Assembly (NCBI GenBank): GCA_932294295.1
Contig: OW028580.1
Location: forward strand, 36,959,336 to 37,023,335
Direction of reading: 5' to 3'
Source: Alitta virens
Lineage: Eukaryota; Annelida; Polychaeta; Phyllodocida; Nereididae
Length of the DNA stretch: 64,000 bases
Part shown: positions 1 through 10,862 of the stretch, piece by piece
How positions within the stretch are numbered: position 1 is the first letter of the stretch
Layout: the number at the start of each line of letters is the position of its first letter
Translations under genes and position numbers: made by a program
The notes under the pieces: generated by a model
Seen by the model: only the letters and a program-made list of their open reading frames with translations
Database searches by the model: none
Told to the model about the DNA's origin: nothing

Positions 1-442
1 AGCAAGGCTCTATTTCGTTCTGGTTGATGCATGTACATGGTCTTTCCTCTTCTGCAGCCGGAGACAGAATGATGAAGAGCAACAGATGCTGCCCCTATTT
101 ATTCATTTTTGGCAAATTCCACGAGAGAGCGGCCGGGTTAACCCGTGGAAGCCGCTGGGTTACCCGTGGAAGCTGCCAGGCTACCCGTGGAAGCCGCCGG
201 GCTACCCCTGGATGCCGTCAACTAATTGGCCAACCTGGCGGGTAACCCATGGAAGCCGGCGGGTAACCCGGTGGGTAACCCGTAGAACCTGGCGGGTAAC
301 CCCTAGGGTAACTTGGTGGGTGCTGCCCCGCCCCTTTTTGCCGCCAGAATCCGTCCCTACATCGGCGGAAAAAGCTGTTACATAACCGTTACGTCACTCT
401 ACGGGTTCACTACGGCTAAAACAGCCTGATGTGACAGGGGCT
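1..442 (-). mobile_element. PIF/Harbinger element, right end (truncated by window)
   Basis: The sequence matches 43,564-44,030, the right end of the complete Harbinger element. It includes the first dozen codons of the transposase on the minus strand (38 down to 1), the GC-rich subterminal repeats, and the terminal inverted repeat ending at 442. The following TTA (443-445) matches the flank of the second copy. The rest of this copy lies left of the window. Confidence 0.85.
135..310. repeat. Harbinger subterminal motif cluster, unit 1
   Basis: Direct repeats of about 21 bp with core TACCCGTGGAAGC are followed by inverted copies of the form GGCGGGTAACCC. The same cluster with more copies of the inverted form is at 43,697-43,905, and a related cluster sits in the left end of the element (40,275-40,400). 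Such subterminal repeats are typical binding sites for transposase or accessory proteins; that role here is inferred. Confidence 0.7.
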
Positions 443-552
443 TTACTGTCAAACTTACTTCTGAAAGAGTATAAGCAAGCATACTTCATTTGAAGAACTG
501 GCGCTCTTAAATAAAAATACATCTGCTTTTTATTGACTTAATAGCTATAAAT

Positions 553-839
553 TTAAGGTCCTCCCCCCAGGGAGATAGGACCTATCTCTGTGAGCTTATA
601 GCCCACAGACCTATTGTCACGCTTAATAGTGCGTGACAATGATCAGCAGTGCTATTCCTCTATTTCAATTGCTGTTACGGCTGAGTTTTAATGTATTAAA
701 GAATTAAAAAAGGTGTTCCCACCCTTCTGACCACGTGACTTCGTCTACTGTCATGCGCGATAGTGCGCTGGTTGTCATTCCTCTATCAGATTTCCCATAA
801 GTAAGGATCTGAGGGGAGGTGGGTGGGAAAATCTGGTAA
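553..839 (-). repeat. DIRS right inverted terminal repeat, unit 1
   Basis: Positions about 605-790 read as the inverse of 5,280-5,082, for example the shared CTGACCACGTGAC and TGCGCGATAGTGC blocks. Positions 553-615 are inverted at 840-902. Confidence 0.85.
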
Positions 840-968
840 AGGTCTGTGGGCTATAAGCTCAGAGAGATAGGTCCTATCCCCCTGGGGGGGGAGGACCTTA
901 ACTCTATGTCGCTTAAGCTCACAAACCTATTGTCATGCTTAATAGAGCATGAAAATGATTAGCAGTGC
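840..968 (-). repeat. DIRS internal complementary region, unit 1
   Basis: Positions 840-902 are the inverse of 553-615 (shared AGGTCCTCCCCC and CTATCTCT blocks). Positions about 902-968 are the inverse of 5,280-5,215 (CTCTATGTCGCTTAAG block). In DIRS1 elements this region is thought to template the joining of the two ends in a circular DNA intermediate. Confidence 0.8.
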
Positions 969-999
969 AGATGCCTAAAGTGGAGGAGGGAGAGCCAGA

Positions 1000-1900
1000 G
1001 GCTGTATCCTTCCAGGATTAAAATTGTGGTCAAGGGCGAGATAATACAGAGTGGCAGTGTATGACCTGTGGGACCTGGTATCAGGGTCAAGGTCGCTGCT
1101 ATGCACTCCACTGAACTCTCTTTCCCCTCCTTGTTGAAGATTCTCAGTTGAAGGGATGGAGAGACAGTATAATCTGACTGAAGGGAGCATGTATGTTTGA
1201 GCTGCCTGTATGAAGTGCTCATTCTTCTGACTTGATGGGCAGTAACGTGAAGTTATGGCCTGTGTTGATGCGTGAAGCGGAAACAGGCCTTGATCCAGGA
1301 GGCGATAGTCTAGGAGAGTGGATGACCATTGCCTCTAGATTTCAGGAATAGTCTGGACACGAAATACTATGTAAATGCATCTGGATTTAGCAGCCACCTC
1401 CACTCTGACTTGGGTGATGGGCCACACGTGAAGACCAAGTACTGGCAGAGTAGTATGTCCTCTGCATCTTGGCCTGAGAAGGGTTCCAGGGCCAAGATAA
1501 AAAAGGAAGCTGGGATCATTCCAGGGACTGAGGTATTGGCTAGGAACCCTGGGATAGTCCTCACCAACATGTCGTCTTGGGAGAAGATGAAATCTCATTG
1601 GTCTCGTGAGAACGCCTGTATCCCGTCGCGTCTACAAGATATATGCTAGTGCGAGCAGAAAAATGGTTTTCCAGGTGCACCTCATTTTGTTAGCCTGGGA
1701 GTCCCATTTAGGTGGTTAAAAGTCCTCTGATCGGAGGATTCGGAGGAATCTGGCTAGGTCCCACTCCGGGACCCGAGGTCGTTCTGGGGTGCACTTGATG
1801 AGTTGCCAGAGGCATGGATGTAGGGAGACAGGTATCCCATCGATGGACCCTAAGGTGGAGGCAATCGATGACCTGTAATTGGGGATCATCTTCGGGCTAG
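1000..1900 (-). pseudogene. Decayed DIRS tyrosine recombinase, unit 1
   Basis: Pieces of a tyrosine recombinase are readable in different minus-strand frames. A CRRDGIQAF string (1,636-1,605) fits the first catalytic-Arg box, and AHQVR (1,240-1,226) fits the H-x-x-R box. Between them the reading frame changes several times, and stop codons separate the pieces, so no complete protein is possible. The position downstream of RT/RNase H and next to the internal complementary region is where a DIRS element carries this gene. The same breaks are in unit 2. Assignment rests on motif fragments and context. Confidence 0.55.
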
Positions 1901-1959
1901 TTTCTTCACCTCGAAGAGGTAGACTAAGAAGTCTGCTAGTTGTTGAACAGAGGCTTTGG

Positions 1960-2721
1960 TCAGATCAAAATCTCTCTCTGTACATCATGAGTAAAAGGTG
2001 CTCGAGTGAGATTGATACAGTCGGAGGGAAGATGCCCTTTGGGATGTTGCGGTGTAATGGGCAACAGTTCCCGAAAATCCATCCTGTAGAAATCTATCCC
2101 TGAGAGTGGCCACACGTGCAGGTTTAGCAGCCCTGGGTTTTGATGGTAAATGTATGATGTTGGCTGTTTGAGAAGACGGTGCCACTGTGGAATTTGCAGA
2201 GGGTAGTGGTAAAGCAGATTGCTGATTTCTGGGAACCATGGCTGGTTCGGCCAGAAAGGAGCTATCAGGAGTAACTTCATGGGTGAATGGCAAAGTTTCC
2301 TCAGGACCTCTGGTAGAAGCTTGGTTGGGGGGAAGGCGTATGCGATCTCTTCCTCCCACTCTATTGACATAGCATCTATTTTCCATGCCAAAGGATCTGG
2401 GCATGGGCTGACATACTTTGGTAACTGATTGTTGAAGTGTGTAGCAAATAGGTCTACTTCCAGATTTGGAAATAGTCGATGAATCCTGGTGAATACTGAA
2501 TGGTGTAGGGTCCACTCCGTCCCTAACACCTGTGAGGACCTGGATAGCAGGTCTTCAATAAGTTGAGGTGACCTGGGAGGTAAAATGGCAGTGAGGTCAC
2601 CCCGTTGTTCCAGCACCATAAGAGGATGTCCCTGGTCTAGTGTTACTGAAATGCTCAAGCTCGGTGGACAGCTCGTAGCTCTAACATGGAGATGTGGAGT
2701 AATGACTCGATGTGAGTCCAC
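1960..2721 (-). pseudogene. DIRS post-RNase H region, out of frame with RT, unit 1
   Basis: An open stretch of 253 codons continues the polyprotein after the RT/RNase H frame stops at 2,655, but in a different frame and overlapping it by about 67 bp. Its middle contains VDLFATHFNNQLP and a DPLAWKIDAMS segment, followed by FPPTKLLPEVL. These resemble the conserved stretch that follows RNase H in DIRS-type polyproteins. The frame change is shared with unit 2 (45,551-46,312), so it is an inherited frameshift and not a sequencing slip confined to one copy. Confidence 0.7.
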
Positions 2722-3971
2722 TTGCCGGACCTCTGGTGGCCTTCGAGGAATGCGCTCAAACCTTGGAGGCTGGCATCTGTCAACATGCTTATGTCAGGTA
2801 GAAGAGTGTGTAGAGGGACTCCAGCTGCCAAACGTTGCGTGTCTTTCCACCACGTGAGTGCCTGATGAAACACTGGTTGTAGTGGGACCACCTGGTCTAT
2901 TGACTCTCTCAAGTTGGGAACCCAAGTTTTCACATAGAGTTGTAGAGGTCTTATGTGCAGTCTGCCTAGTTTGACAAACTGGGAAGCATTCAGTAGGCCC
3001 AAGAATGACAGTAAATGTTGGACTTTTGGTGACTGAGATTTCAGTAGCAATTGTGTAATAGTCAGACTTTTGGAGATTTCCGCTTGTGTTGGCCGGATCC
3101 AAAATTCCGTCAGGTCTATGTCCATGCCAAGGAAGGTGAACTGTGTCCCAGGGGCTAGGTCGGATTTCTGTCGGTTTACAAGAAGTCCTTGGTGGCAGAA
3201 CAGGTCTAGAACTTGTTGGGTGTGTGCTTCGACAATTCGGGGTGAACGTCCTCGGATCAACCAATCGTCAAGATAGCGGTGGAGTTGGATACCTCTGGAT
3301 CTTAGATGAGCTGATACTGGATCTAAAAGTTTGGTGAATATCCTCGGGGTTATATTCAGGCCGAAGCACATGGCCCTGAATTGGTAAGATTTGCCATGGA
3401 TGTGAATGCAGAGAAATTTCTGGTATTCTATGGCTACAGGAATGTGCAGGTATGCGTCTGAAAGGTCTATACTCGTTGCCCATTCTCCTGGTTGTAATTG
3501 GCTTCTGATGAAGCGGTAAATCCTAGAGTCTGTGTGAAGCCTGTTCTGCAGGCGCGAACCTGTAGGCTTGGCAGATTTGCTGCCGCTGTTGTTGCTGTTG
3601 CGGGCCCGAAAAGTGGGCTGCCTAGCCGGCTGTTGCCTGAAGTAAGACTGGCGGGCTGTTGAGGTGTGTGGTTCGGCTGCAGTCCGGGTGCTAGGTCGTG
3701 ACCTGAAGGAGGTCAGCGACCTAGATTTGTCCATTAGGGAGGACATCATGAGGTGGTCCCTTTCCTCTCTTGCCACTTGTCTGAGAATGTCAGATGTGTC
3801 GCCGAGGAGCGAAGGTCTGCCATGACACAGTGGGGATCTCATCGCGACCCAGGTTTGGGCTCGATGAGGATCTTCATGACCTCTGCCCCTTTCTCTCCTG
3901 AGCATCAGGGTAGACACGAAGGCTCCAGTAGTGAAGTAAACAAGTTTTCTGTGTTTGTTTCCAAAGCGCAT
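2655..3971 (-). pseudogene. DIRS1-like reverse transcriptase / RNase H, unit 1
   Basis: The 438-codon reading frame is one of the longest outside the TLRs. Recognisable RT blocks are ATSIDLSDAYLHIPV, a QFRAMCFGLNITP finger/palm block, and the catalytic YLDDWLIRGRS box, followed by a FLGMDIDL block. An RNase H start follows, with LTDASLQGLSAFL and LHISMLELRAV supplying the first Asp and a Glu. The frame then ends inside RNase H, and the remainder lies in another frame (1,960-2,721). The YLDD box is intact here but mutated in unit 2. The start Met at 3,971 is simply the first in frame; the true polyprotein would begin further upstream. Confidence 0.85.
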
Positions 3972-4790
3972 CCACTACATCGGGGTCTTGGGCTGGTAGC
4001 TTGGACACTTCCTTGATGGTGTTCAGGAGCCAATCCAAGGTAGACTGTGTCCTCACTGCTCTTCTGAGTACTACTTCTGTGTCTGCCAGTTTGGATACAG
4101 GAATCGAGGGCTCACAACCAGGGCACATGTAGAAGGCTTGGCAGACTGAGCCAACAGGGGGAAGTTGTTTCCTCCATAAAACTTCAGGTTAAAGCCCTTC
4201 ACGAACTGAGAGATGGGGTGGCTGGTGGAGCCTTCCCCTGGAAGATTTTCTAGAGTGCAGAGTTGTACATCTGGAACGGCAGAGAAGTGCTCTGGATGGT
4301 GGGAAGGCCACCAGCGGCTGTGTGCCTCCGATGCAGCGAGTAATCCCTGGGAACGACTAGGCTGATGTTGGGGTGGTTGGTCCATGCCTGTCAGGATCAT
4401 GCCCAGGTTGACCACCTGGTGACCTCGTGACCTCCTTGCACAACCATGTCGGCGTCGAGGCGATGGAGTCCTACAGTGCGAGGACATGACGGGTCTCAAA
4501 GGGGATCTAGATTTAGATCTCAGAGTCATGTGGTTATCCAGCTGTCTGATTCGTCGGGTTAATCCCTCAATCTAGGCCCAAGGAGTTTTAGTGCCTTCTC
4601 TATCTAGTTGGCTGCAGTTGAGAAGCAGAAGTGGAAGTGCAAGTGGCCGGTGTAACCGACGGCACAGGCAACTTCAATGGCGACGCAGAACGTTGGCGAG
4701 CTGGCATCAGGCGTTGGCAAAGCGATTTCCCTGCCTTTAACGTCGCAGCAACCTTTGTTTGCTTATCCGACATGATAAGAAGCATGTTAA
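3870..4790 (-). pseudogene. DIRS gag-like region, fragmented, unit 1
   Basis: Overlapping short minus-strand frames (4,529-4,071 and 4,128-3,874) encode an Arg/Ser-rich segment followed by a segment with RTQSTLDWLLNTIKEV that resembles the helical gag-like region upstream of DIRS reverse transcriptases. About 170 bp present in unit 2 (48,018-48,190) is missing at about 4,429, which breaks the frame further. The resemblance is weak; the position in the element is the stronger argument. Confidence 0.45.
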
Positions 4791-5081
4791 TATCGAAGAG
4801 GAGTGTAGAAACGTAGCTAATCTATCACTGATGCAACTAAATGAGCGAGTGACAGTGCTAGTAGCGATCGTCGTATATGTACGAGATCGCTCACAAATCT
4901 CCAGAAATCCATGCTGAAATAAGCGTTTCTTACCTGTCTGGGGTGCCTGAAATAAACAAACTATCTGTATTGTAGAAATAAGCCTGTGGAAATCCAGAGA
5001 TTGTTTGAAAATAATCCCAAACTCGTGACAACTCGACCATAACAAACCGAGCTGTCCAAAAGTGTGCTTCCCCTTGGACGG

Positions 5082-5280
5082 CTGATAGGAAATGACAACC
5101 AGTGCACTATCGCGCATGACCATAGACGCGGTCACGTGGTCAGAAGGGTAGGAACACCTATTTTAATTCTTTAATTCATTAAAACTCAGCCGTAACAGCT
5201 ATTGGAATAGAGGAATAGCACTGCTAATCATTGTCACGCTCTATTAAGTCAAGAGGTCTGTGGGCTTAAGCGACATAGAG
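5082..5280 (-). repeat. DIRS left inverted terminal repeat, unit 1
   Basis: The reverse complement of this stretch matches 600-790, with the outermost 65 bp matching the internal complementary region at 902-968. The element boundary is placed at 5,280, where the repeat ends and unique sequence begins. Confidence 0.8.
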
Positions 5281-6615
5281 ATTAGCACCAAATTCTTCAG
5301 AATTTAAGAAGGCGTCATTGGAATATCTAAAGATTAGGATTGGCAATTTCAAATTTTTTGTATGCCTTGTGTAAAAAAAATACATCTTCAGGCCTGTCGA
5401 TAGCCTCATATTAAAGATATTTATTTCAGTTAAATGCAAAAACCTAATTACAGGCACCGGCAGTCTACCAATACATACCGGTATGAATTTTATTATATAA
5501 ACGTAATTACATTTTATGTTGGTTTAAGTGCTAGTACAAGGGTTTTTAAAAATGAATTGTTGTATTAGGCCTATGTACATAGACACTGTTTTCAAACTTG
5601 TAAACCTGTTTTGTTTTTGGAGTGCAAGTTTGTTATATTCCTTACAAGCCCGCGTAAACCCACGCACACAATGCTGCATCAATTATCTAATATTCATTAT
5701 TATATTACTGAACAGTTTAACTCCACACATTTTCTTGTGATTCTAAACTAATTAGTGTATACATGTATTCTATTGAAAACTAAAAATATACAGGCCTATT
5801 CTATTGAAAAAAGAAAATCTGAAAACTGGCATTATGTGAAACTGATCATAATTGTTGATTTTTCAGTCTTCATTGTGAAATAAGGGACAATATGTACAAT
5901 GTCATCTTTTAGCCTTCTGTTTCATCACTGATTTGCAGTCACAAATCAACCATACAATTACGGTCAGGTTATTGATGGCACTTCGGATTTACACAGGCAC
6001 TGTTGAACAAACAAAAAATAACTGCATTACCATGAAAAAATAAAAATATTATTACACCAACTTAAAGATAAGATATTTGATTTTGTGGTGATCCACATTG
6101 AATAGATAAAGTTTAAATTAAATCAAATAAATATTAACACTTTTTTTAAAATCATCATTGCATTTTTAATCTTCAGCCACAAAAGGTCGAAAAAGGGATT
6201 TTGTTATCATCAAAGTCCGTCTGACGGGCGGACGGTCAGACAGATGGGCAGGCGGCAGGCAGGCGGGCATAAAACTTTTGTTTTCACAGCAAATTTAAAT
6301 GCCATATATTTAATGCAAATCAGCCCAACAATTCAGTAACTAAAGGGAATATGGCAATTGATAATATATAGTTCCTTCAGTAGCCAGCTAAATTTAAACA
6401 GCGAGCAAAAACTATTTTGACTTTCAAGGCATTAAAATGGGTATGTTGAGTATCATTCCATAAAAAATAAACCTTTAAGATTTTGTATTTATTTGTATTT
6501 AGACATTATTAACTTAAATACAAGTAAATAAAAACCTTGAAGGTAATTTTGTATGAAATTATACCCAACATCTTTATGTGGCATAACATTATTGCTGAAT
6601 TTCATATATATATAT
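5281..6615. other. Non-coding, AT-rich
   Basis: No supported exon was found. A GACGG/GGCAGGCAGGCGGG simple-sequence patch lies at about 6,218-6,270. A related patch in inverted orientation with similar flanks lies near 18,550-18,620, so both probably belong to one dispersed repeat family. The stretch is conserved in unit 2 (49,042-50,372). Confidence 0.6.
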
Positions 6616-7276
6616 GTGGCGCGCCACGGGAAAAGGGGGCTTACGGGTGGTGACGTCATAACTGCGAAACTGGCGGGAAAATGCCAGCAAGCCACGCGTG
6701 CGTAATAAATGATTGTCGTGAACAAGGAAATCCTGCCAAAACTGTTTTAACTTGCGCTTTTGTAGTTTTGGGAGTACAGCTATAAATGGCACACCATTAG
6801 AACCGCGATACAAAAGCGCAACTTACAAACCAAATTTGGTGAAGATCGGACTTGTAGAAGCCGAGAAAAATTTGATTATAGTACAAATTCAGGCCTAGCA
6901 AAATCCGTGATATTTTGACGTCATACAAATCGTCCATGATCACACAATTCGTCTACTTACTTTTGGTATACACGTTTGAAATTAAGCATTTAGGTCGACA
7001 ACGCGCCCCTCCCTGTTCGCGGCGATTTTGATGCAACAAACATAATTATATAGTACTTAATTAGGCCTAAAGCTGTAAAATAGCAATAGAGATTATAGAT
7101 CTATTCCCAGAGGGAGCTGCAGTGAAGTGACAGTTGCTCCACCACGCAAGCATTTAATAACCTGAAATATTCGATTTTTAGCTCTAAAACTGTCTAAAGT
7201 AGCACTAATATAGTGGATTTATTATATTGTAACAATTCTAGATCAAAATAAAACGAAAACAAGCTCCATTTCTTGA

Positions 7277-7332
7277 AAAAACAACAGCCGTCAAGTTTGT
7301 TTTATAAAACAAACTTGACGGCTGTTGTTTTT
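7277..7332. repeat. 56-bp perfect palindrome with no loop
   Basis: Two 28-bp arms meet at 7,304/7,305 with no spacer and no mismatch. The arm contains AACAGCCGTCAAGTTTG. It sits inside the unit 1-specific insertion. Confidence 0.95.
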
Positions 7333-7420
7333 AATTTCAAACGTGTATGTAGGTATGATAGTAGTTAGGATGCAGATGTCTTAAATACATTAAAGAATAT
7401 TTAATTCATAAAGACACATT

Positions 7421-8321
7421 TTTACGGAGCCACTAAGAGGAAATGGCAGAAAAAAATAAAATTTTCCCATGCGCACGAGTTAATTCAAGAATTTTATTTT
7501 ATTTTTTCCGTGCGCACAACAATTAAGTAGGTCGCACGAGAAAAACGGGCGCACACTTCTATCTATTTTTTATCTAGGCCTAATAGTTTTTATTTATTAG
7601 GAGTTAAAATGCTGTTTCATTCAATGGCCAAGCCCTCTGTAGTGAAGTGCACTCAGTGACCCCAGCCCATTAGGACATAGGTCAGAAAGTTCATTAGATA
7701 TATCTTGATTGCAAAAATGTATTGTGTTGTATTTCAGCAACTAAAAGTGCAAGAAAGATGGTGTTTTCAAATTAAGCACATGAAATTACATGTTCTACCA
7801 AAAGGTGACAATCTTGTATTATGTACATGTATTTGTACTTTTGCTCTGTAAATTCAATAAGCATTTACATAGCTAGATAGACAGATAGATAATAGATAGA
7901 TAGATTGATGGGTATTGATTGACCAGTTGATATATAACATCGACATGTGTGATTGATTGATTGATTATTGACCAATTGATATACCATATGTGTGATTGAT
8001 TGATTTATTTGTTCATTGCAATTTACTGCAAGGACTATTTTTCATTGCAAGGAACAGAATTTTTAAATGCAGAACTACCCAAATAGAATTGGTGCAAATG
8101 TTTCTCGTGCGCACGAGTTAATTAACTCGTGCGCACAGGGAAAAAAAAAAGATTTAGTAAATTAACTCATGCGCATGGGGAAAACATTTACGGGAAAAAA
8201 ACATTTATATTTCGTAAATTAACTCATGCGCACAGGGAAAAAATATATTTTTCGTAAATTAACTTGCGCGCACCGGAAATTTTTTTTTTTTTCTACCATG
8301 TCCTCTTAGGGGCTCCGTAAA
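7421..8321. mobile_element. Fold-back / MITE with internal GCGCAC motif copies
   Basis: Terminal inverted repeats begin TTTACGGAGCC and match at 24 of 26 positions (7,421-7,446 and 8,296-8,321). Both halves carry repeated GCGCACGAGTTAATT-like motifs, about six in all, partly in inverted pairs (for example 8,105-8,139). It is nested in the 4.25-kb element. A simple GATA/GATTGATT patch lies at 7,870-8,000. Confidence 0.8.
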
Positions 8322-9498
8322 TTTTAAAAACATTCATGTATATATACACTTAATTCTTCAAAAATGTGTGATATCAGTGCAAACAGAAGAATACCAGGGG
8401 TTATGAAATGTAGCAAACAACACAAGTTCAGCAATTTTTGCATAATTGCCACAATTATAAAAAAGAAAGGGAAATATATGTCAAAATGAAGCTTTGAAAT
8501 TGAAAGTATTACGACGTAGACATTTTGAAAGACAAATAATACGTGTTTAGGTACACTAGTAGGTGAGACCCAGTTGATACAGGTTTTAGAAAACATGAAT
8601 TTTTCACATTTTCCCTCATTAAAAATATTCTATAGTATTTATGGCCACAAAGCATGTAGGTGCAATAGTATCAGAGTACTGCTTGGAAAAGCAAACAAAT
8701 TGTAAAAATGTTTTCCCAAATCCTTAAAACATAGTTTAGACATGTCAATGAGACTATGAAAAGTCAAAACTTGGCCATAAAAACTAATAAGATACCAAAT
8801 TATATCAATGTATATACAATAGTGGTGGAGTTCTGCTTCGGAAATTAAGTGTGACAAACCCACCTGCACACACACTACATGTATAACTTTTTAATAGAGT
8901 ATATATACAGAAAGTCAACAGTGTGAAGCATGGAACAGCTTGGCAATGTTATTAAAAGATCTACAAATAAAGAAATCAATCAAGTTCAGTACATCTGCAG
9001 TCTACAATTGGTCTGCATTTCTATGCAGGTACTTCAAACCTCTGCCTGGGATAATTAAGCTAAAATATGGAAAAAAATTTAGGTGGTCAGCGTGATAATT
9101 TAAAATTATTGGATGTTTTCTATTCTTGTTTTTTTTTACCCACTCTATCCGACTCATATCCAGCCTAATAACTTAATTGCAGTGCTATAACTATAAAAGA
9201 AGGTGATGTTATGGCATGCATTGCAATTTCAGGAACATATTGAGACCGGTTTTTATTAGAAACTAAAAAGAGAACAATAATTTTAGGGGATCTGAAGAAA
9301 AAGCACCGCGCTTGTTTTCTAGAAAACTGACCTTTTTATGATGTCCCCAATTTATCCGAAATAATACTCAGAGCATCATTTGCTCATGAAAGATATTGAC
9401 CAGCAAAGCCATATACTTAAAGTAGAGCCTTTGGTTTATCATTTGGTATATATTTGGCATAATTTTAGCATTAGATCTGAATTAGTGCTGTCCCTTTT

Positions 9499-10272
9499 TA
9501 GTGCCACATACAACTTTTTTTTATTATTATTTGGCGTTTTTGGCCACTTTTTTTTTTTCGTTTTCGCTCAATTGGTTCAAGAAGGAGTTAAATGATATTG
9601 CACTTATTCACAGATATTTGCATTTATTCGCAAATATTTTAGTTTTTTGCCACATAATTTTTTTCCGAATTTGTTTCTTTTGCTACATAATTTTTTGTTC
9701 TGCTCAATTGGTTCCAGAAGGAGTTAAATAATTTTGCGTTTATTCGCAAATGTTTGCGTTTATTCACAAATGTTTGCGTTTATTCGCAAATGTTTGCGAA
9801 TAACAGCAAAAAGATTCAACTATACTGTAAAAAAATATATATAATAAATAATTTTAAAAAAATTATGTAATGAAAAACACAAACTCAAAAAAATTGCGTA
9901 GCAACAAATGCACACAGAAAAAAATTATGTTGTATAAAACAAAGTGAAAAAATGTTATGTAGCCAAAAACACAGATAAAAAAATATCATGTAGCAAAGAA
10001 TCTATATTGAAAAACATGTGGGAAACCACACAAATAAAAAAAATTATTATACATGTACCAAAAATGCCAAAAAAAAATAAAGTTGCAAAAACGCAAATGA
10101 AAAAACAATTGTATTATAAAAACACAAGCCAAACAAAGTATGAAGAAAGAACACATTAAAAAAATTATGCATCAAAAAACGCAAATTTAAAATTATTTTT
10201 ATCAAAAAACACAAATCTAAAAACAATTATGTAGAAAAAAACGCCAAAAAAAAAAAGAAGTTTGTGGCACTA
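9499..10272. mobile_element. AT-rich fold-back element
   Basis: The ends TAGTGCCACA (9,499) and TGTGGCACTA (10,263-10,272) are inverted, and the inversion continues through T-rich and A-rich arms containing GGCGTTTTT and AAAAACGCC. Internal copies of TTTATTCGCAAATGTTTGCG occur at about 9,740-9,800. Confidence 0.7.
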
Positions 10273-10862
10273 GTAGGCTTCCGTAGTAAGAATATTAACC
10301 TCAGCTGGTGGCCCATGTTTGAGGCTCAATTGTGTTAAAAATGTTGCACATATAATTTTGAAATTTCAGAAAAATTTAGAAAATGTCATGACAAACACAA
10401 TGCCAGATTTTGGTAATTGTTGGTGAATGAGCACCGGAGATAAAAAAAAACAAATACGGAGGTTGTTTTTACGTCGGAAACCGGCTTTTTAACACGCCAA
10501 TTTTAATGTTGATTTTTCCAAAAAGTTTTTATTATAGCAGCTTACAATTTAAGTTGAGTATAGAACAGTTACCTCACGATCACATATCCAAATCTCGTAA
10601 GTTTTGACCAACGGATAACGAAGATATGTCATGAAATGTAATGCATAGTTTTACAAGTGCCTGTGTTGCTCCTCATTACGTCTACAGTGGTTGTATGAGC
10701 GAAAACATTAAATGTTTAAATACCACAAATGACCACTAAATATTGAGATATCTGGAAATTTTTTACATTTCCATAAACTACACATTTTAGACAATTACTT
10801 GCCATCAAAAAGTAATTTTTGAAAAATCCACCCATAAGCCCCCTTTTTACACGGTGCGTCAC

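Larger units (their letters stand above)
553..5280 (-). mobile_element. DIRS1-like tyrosine-recombinase retrotransposon, unit 1
   Basis: On the minus strand the order is: left inverted terminal repeat (5,280-5,082), a gag-like region, reverse transcriptase and RNase H (from 3,971), a decayed tyrosine recombinase (about 1,900-1,000), an internal complementary region (968-840), and the right inverted terminal repeat (839-553). One half of the internal region complements the outer end of the right repeat and the other half complements the outer end of the left repeat. This is the circle-junction layout that defines the DIRS1 family. The coding regions are broken by frameshifts shared with unit 2, so the element was already dead when the segment duplicated. 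Confidence 0.88.
6616..10862. mobile_element. 4.25-kb TIR DNA element, non-autonomous, unit 1 only
   Basis: The ends are a 35-bp inverted repeat (6,616-6,650 and 10,828-10,862), 28 of 35 identical, both containing AAGGGGGCTTA. Unit 2 has the uninterrupted site (about 50,364-50,380), which proves insertion or precise excision. The target is an (AT)n tract, so the target-site duplication cannot be read reliably. No convincing transposase frame is present. The interior holds a 56-bp perfect palindrome and two large fold-back elements. Superfamily not recognised. Confidence 0.85.

Noticed and set aside
1329..1649. Plus-strand open stretch of 106 codons, repeated at 44,919-45,239
   Set aside because: It lies opposite the decayed DIRS recombinase on the minus strand and has no recognisable domain; conservation follows from the duplication.
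6670..6800. Possible THAP-like zinc-finger pattern on the minus strand inside the 4.25-kb element
   Set aside because: A few Cys, FP and Trp residues are spaced suggestively, but the frame has stops and the rest of the domain is missing. Mentioned only as a hint.
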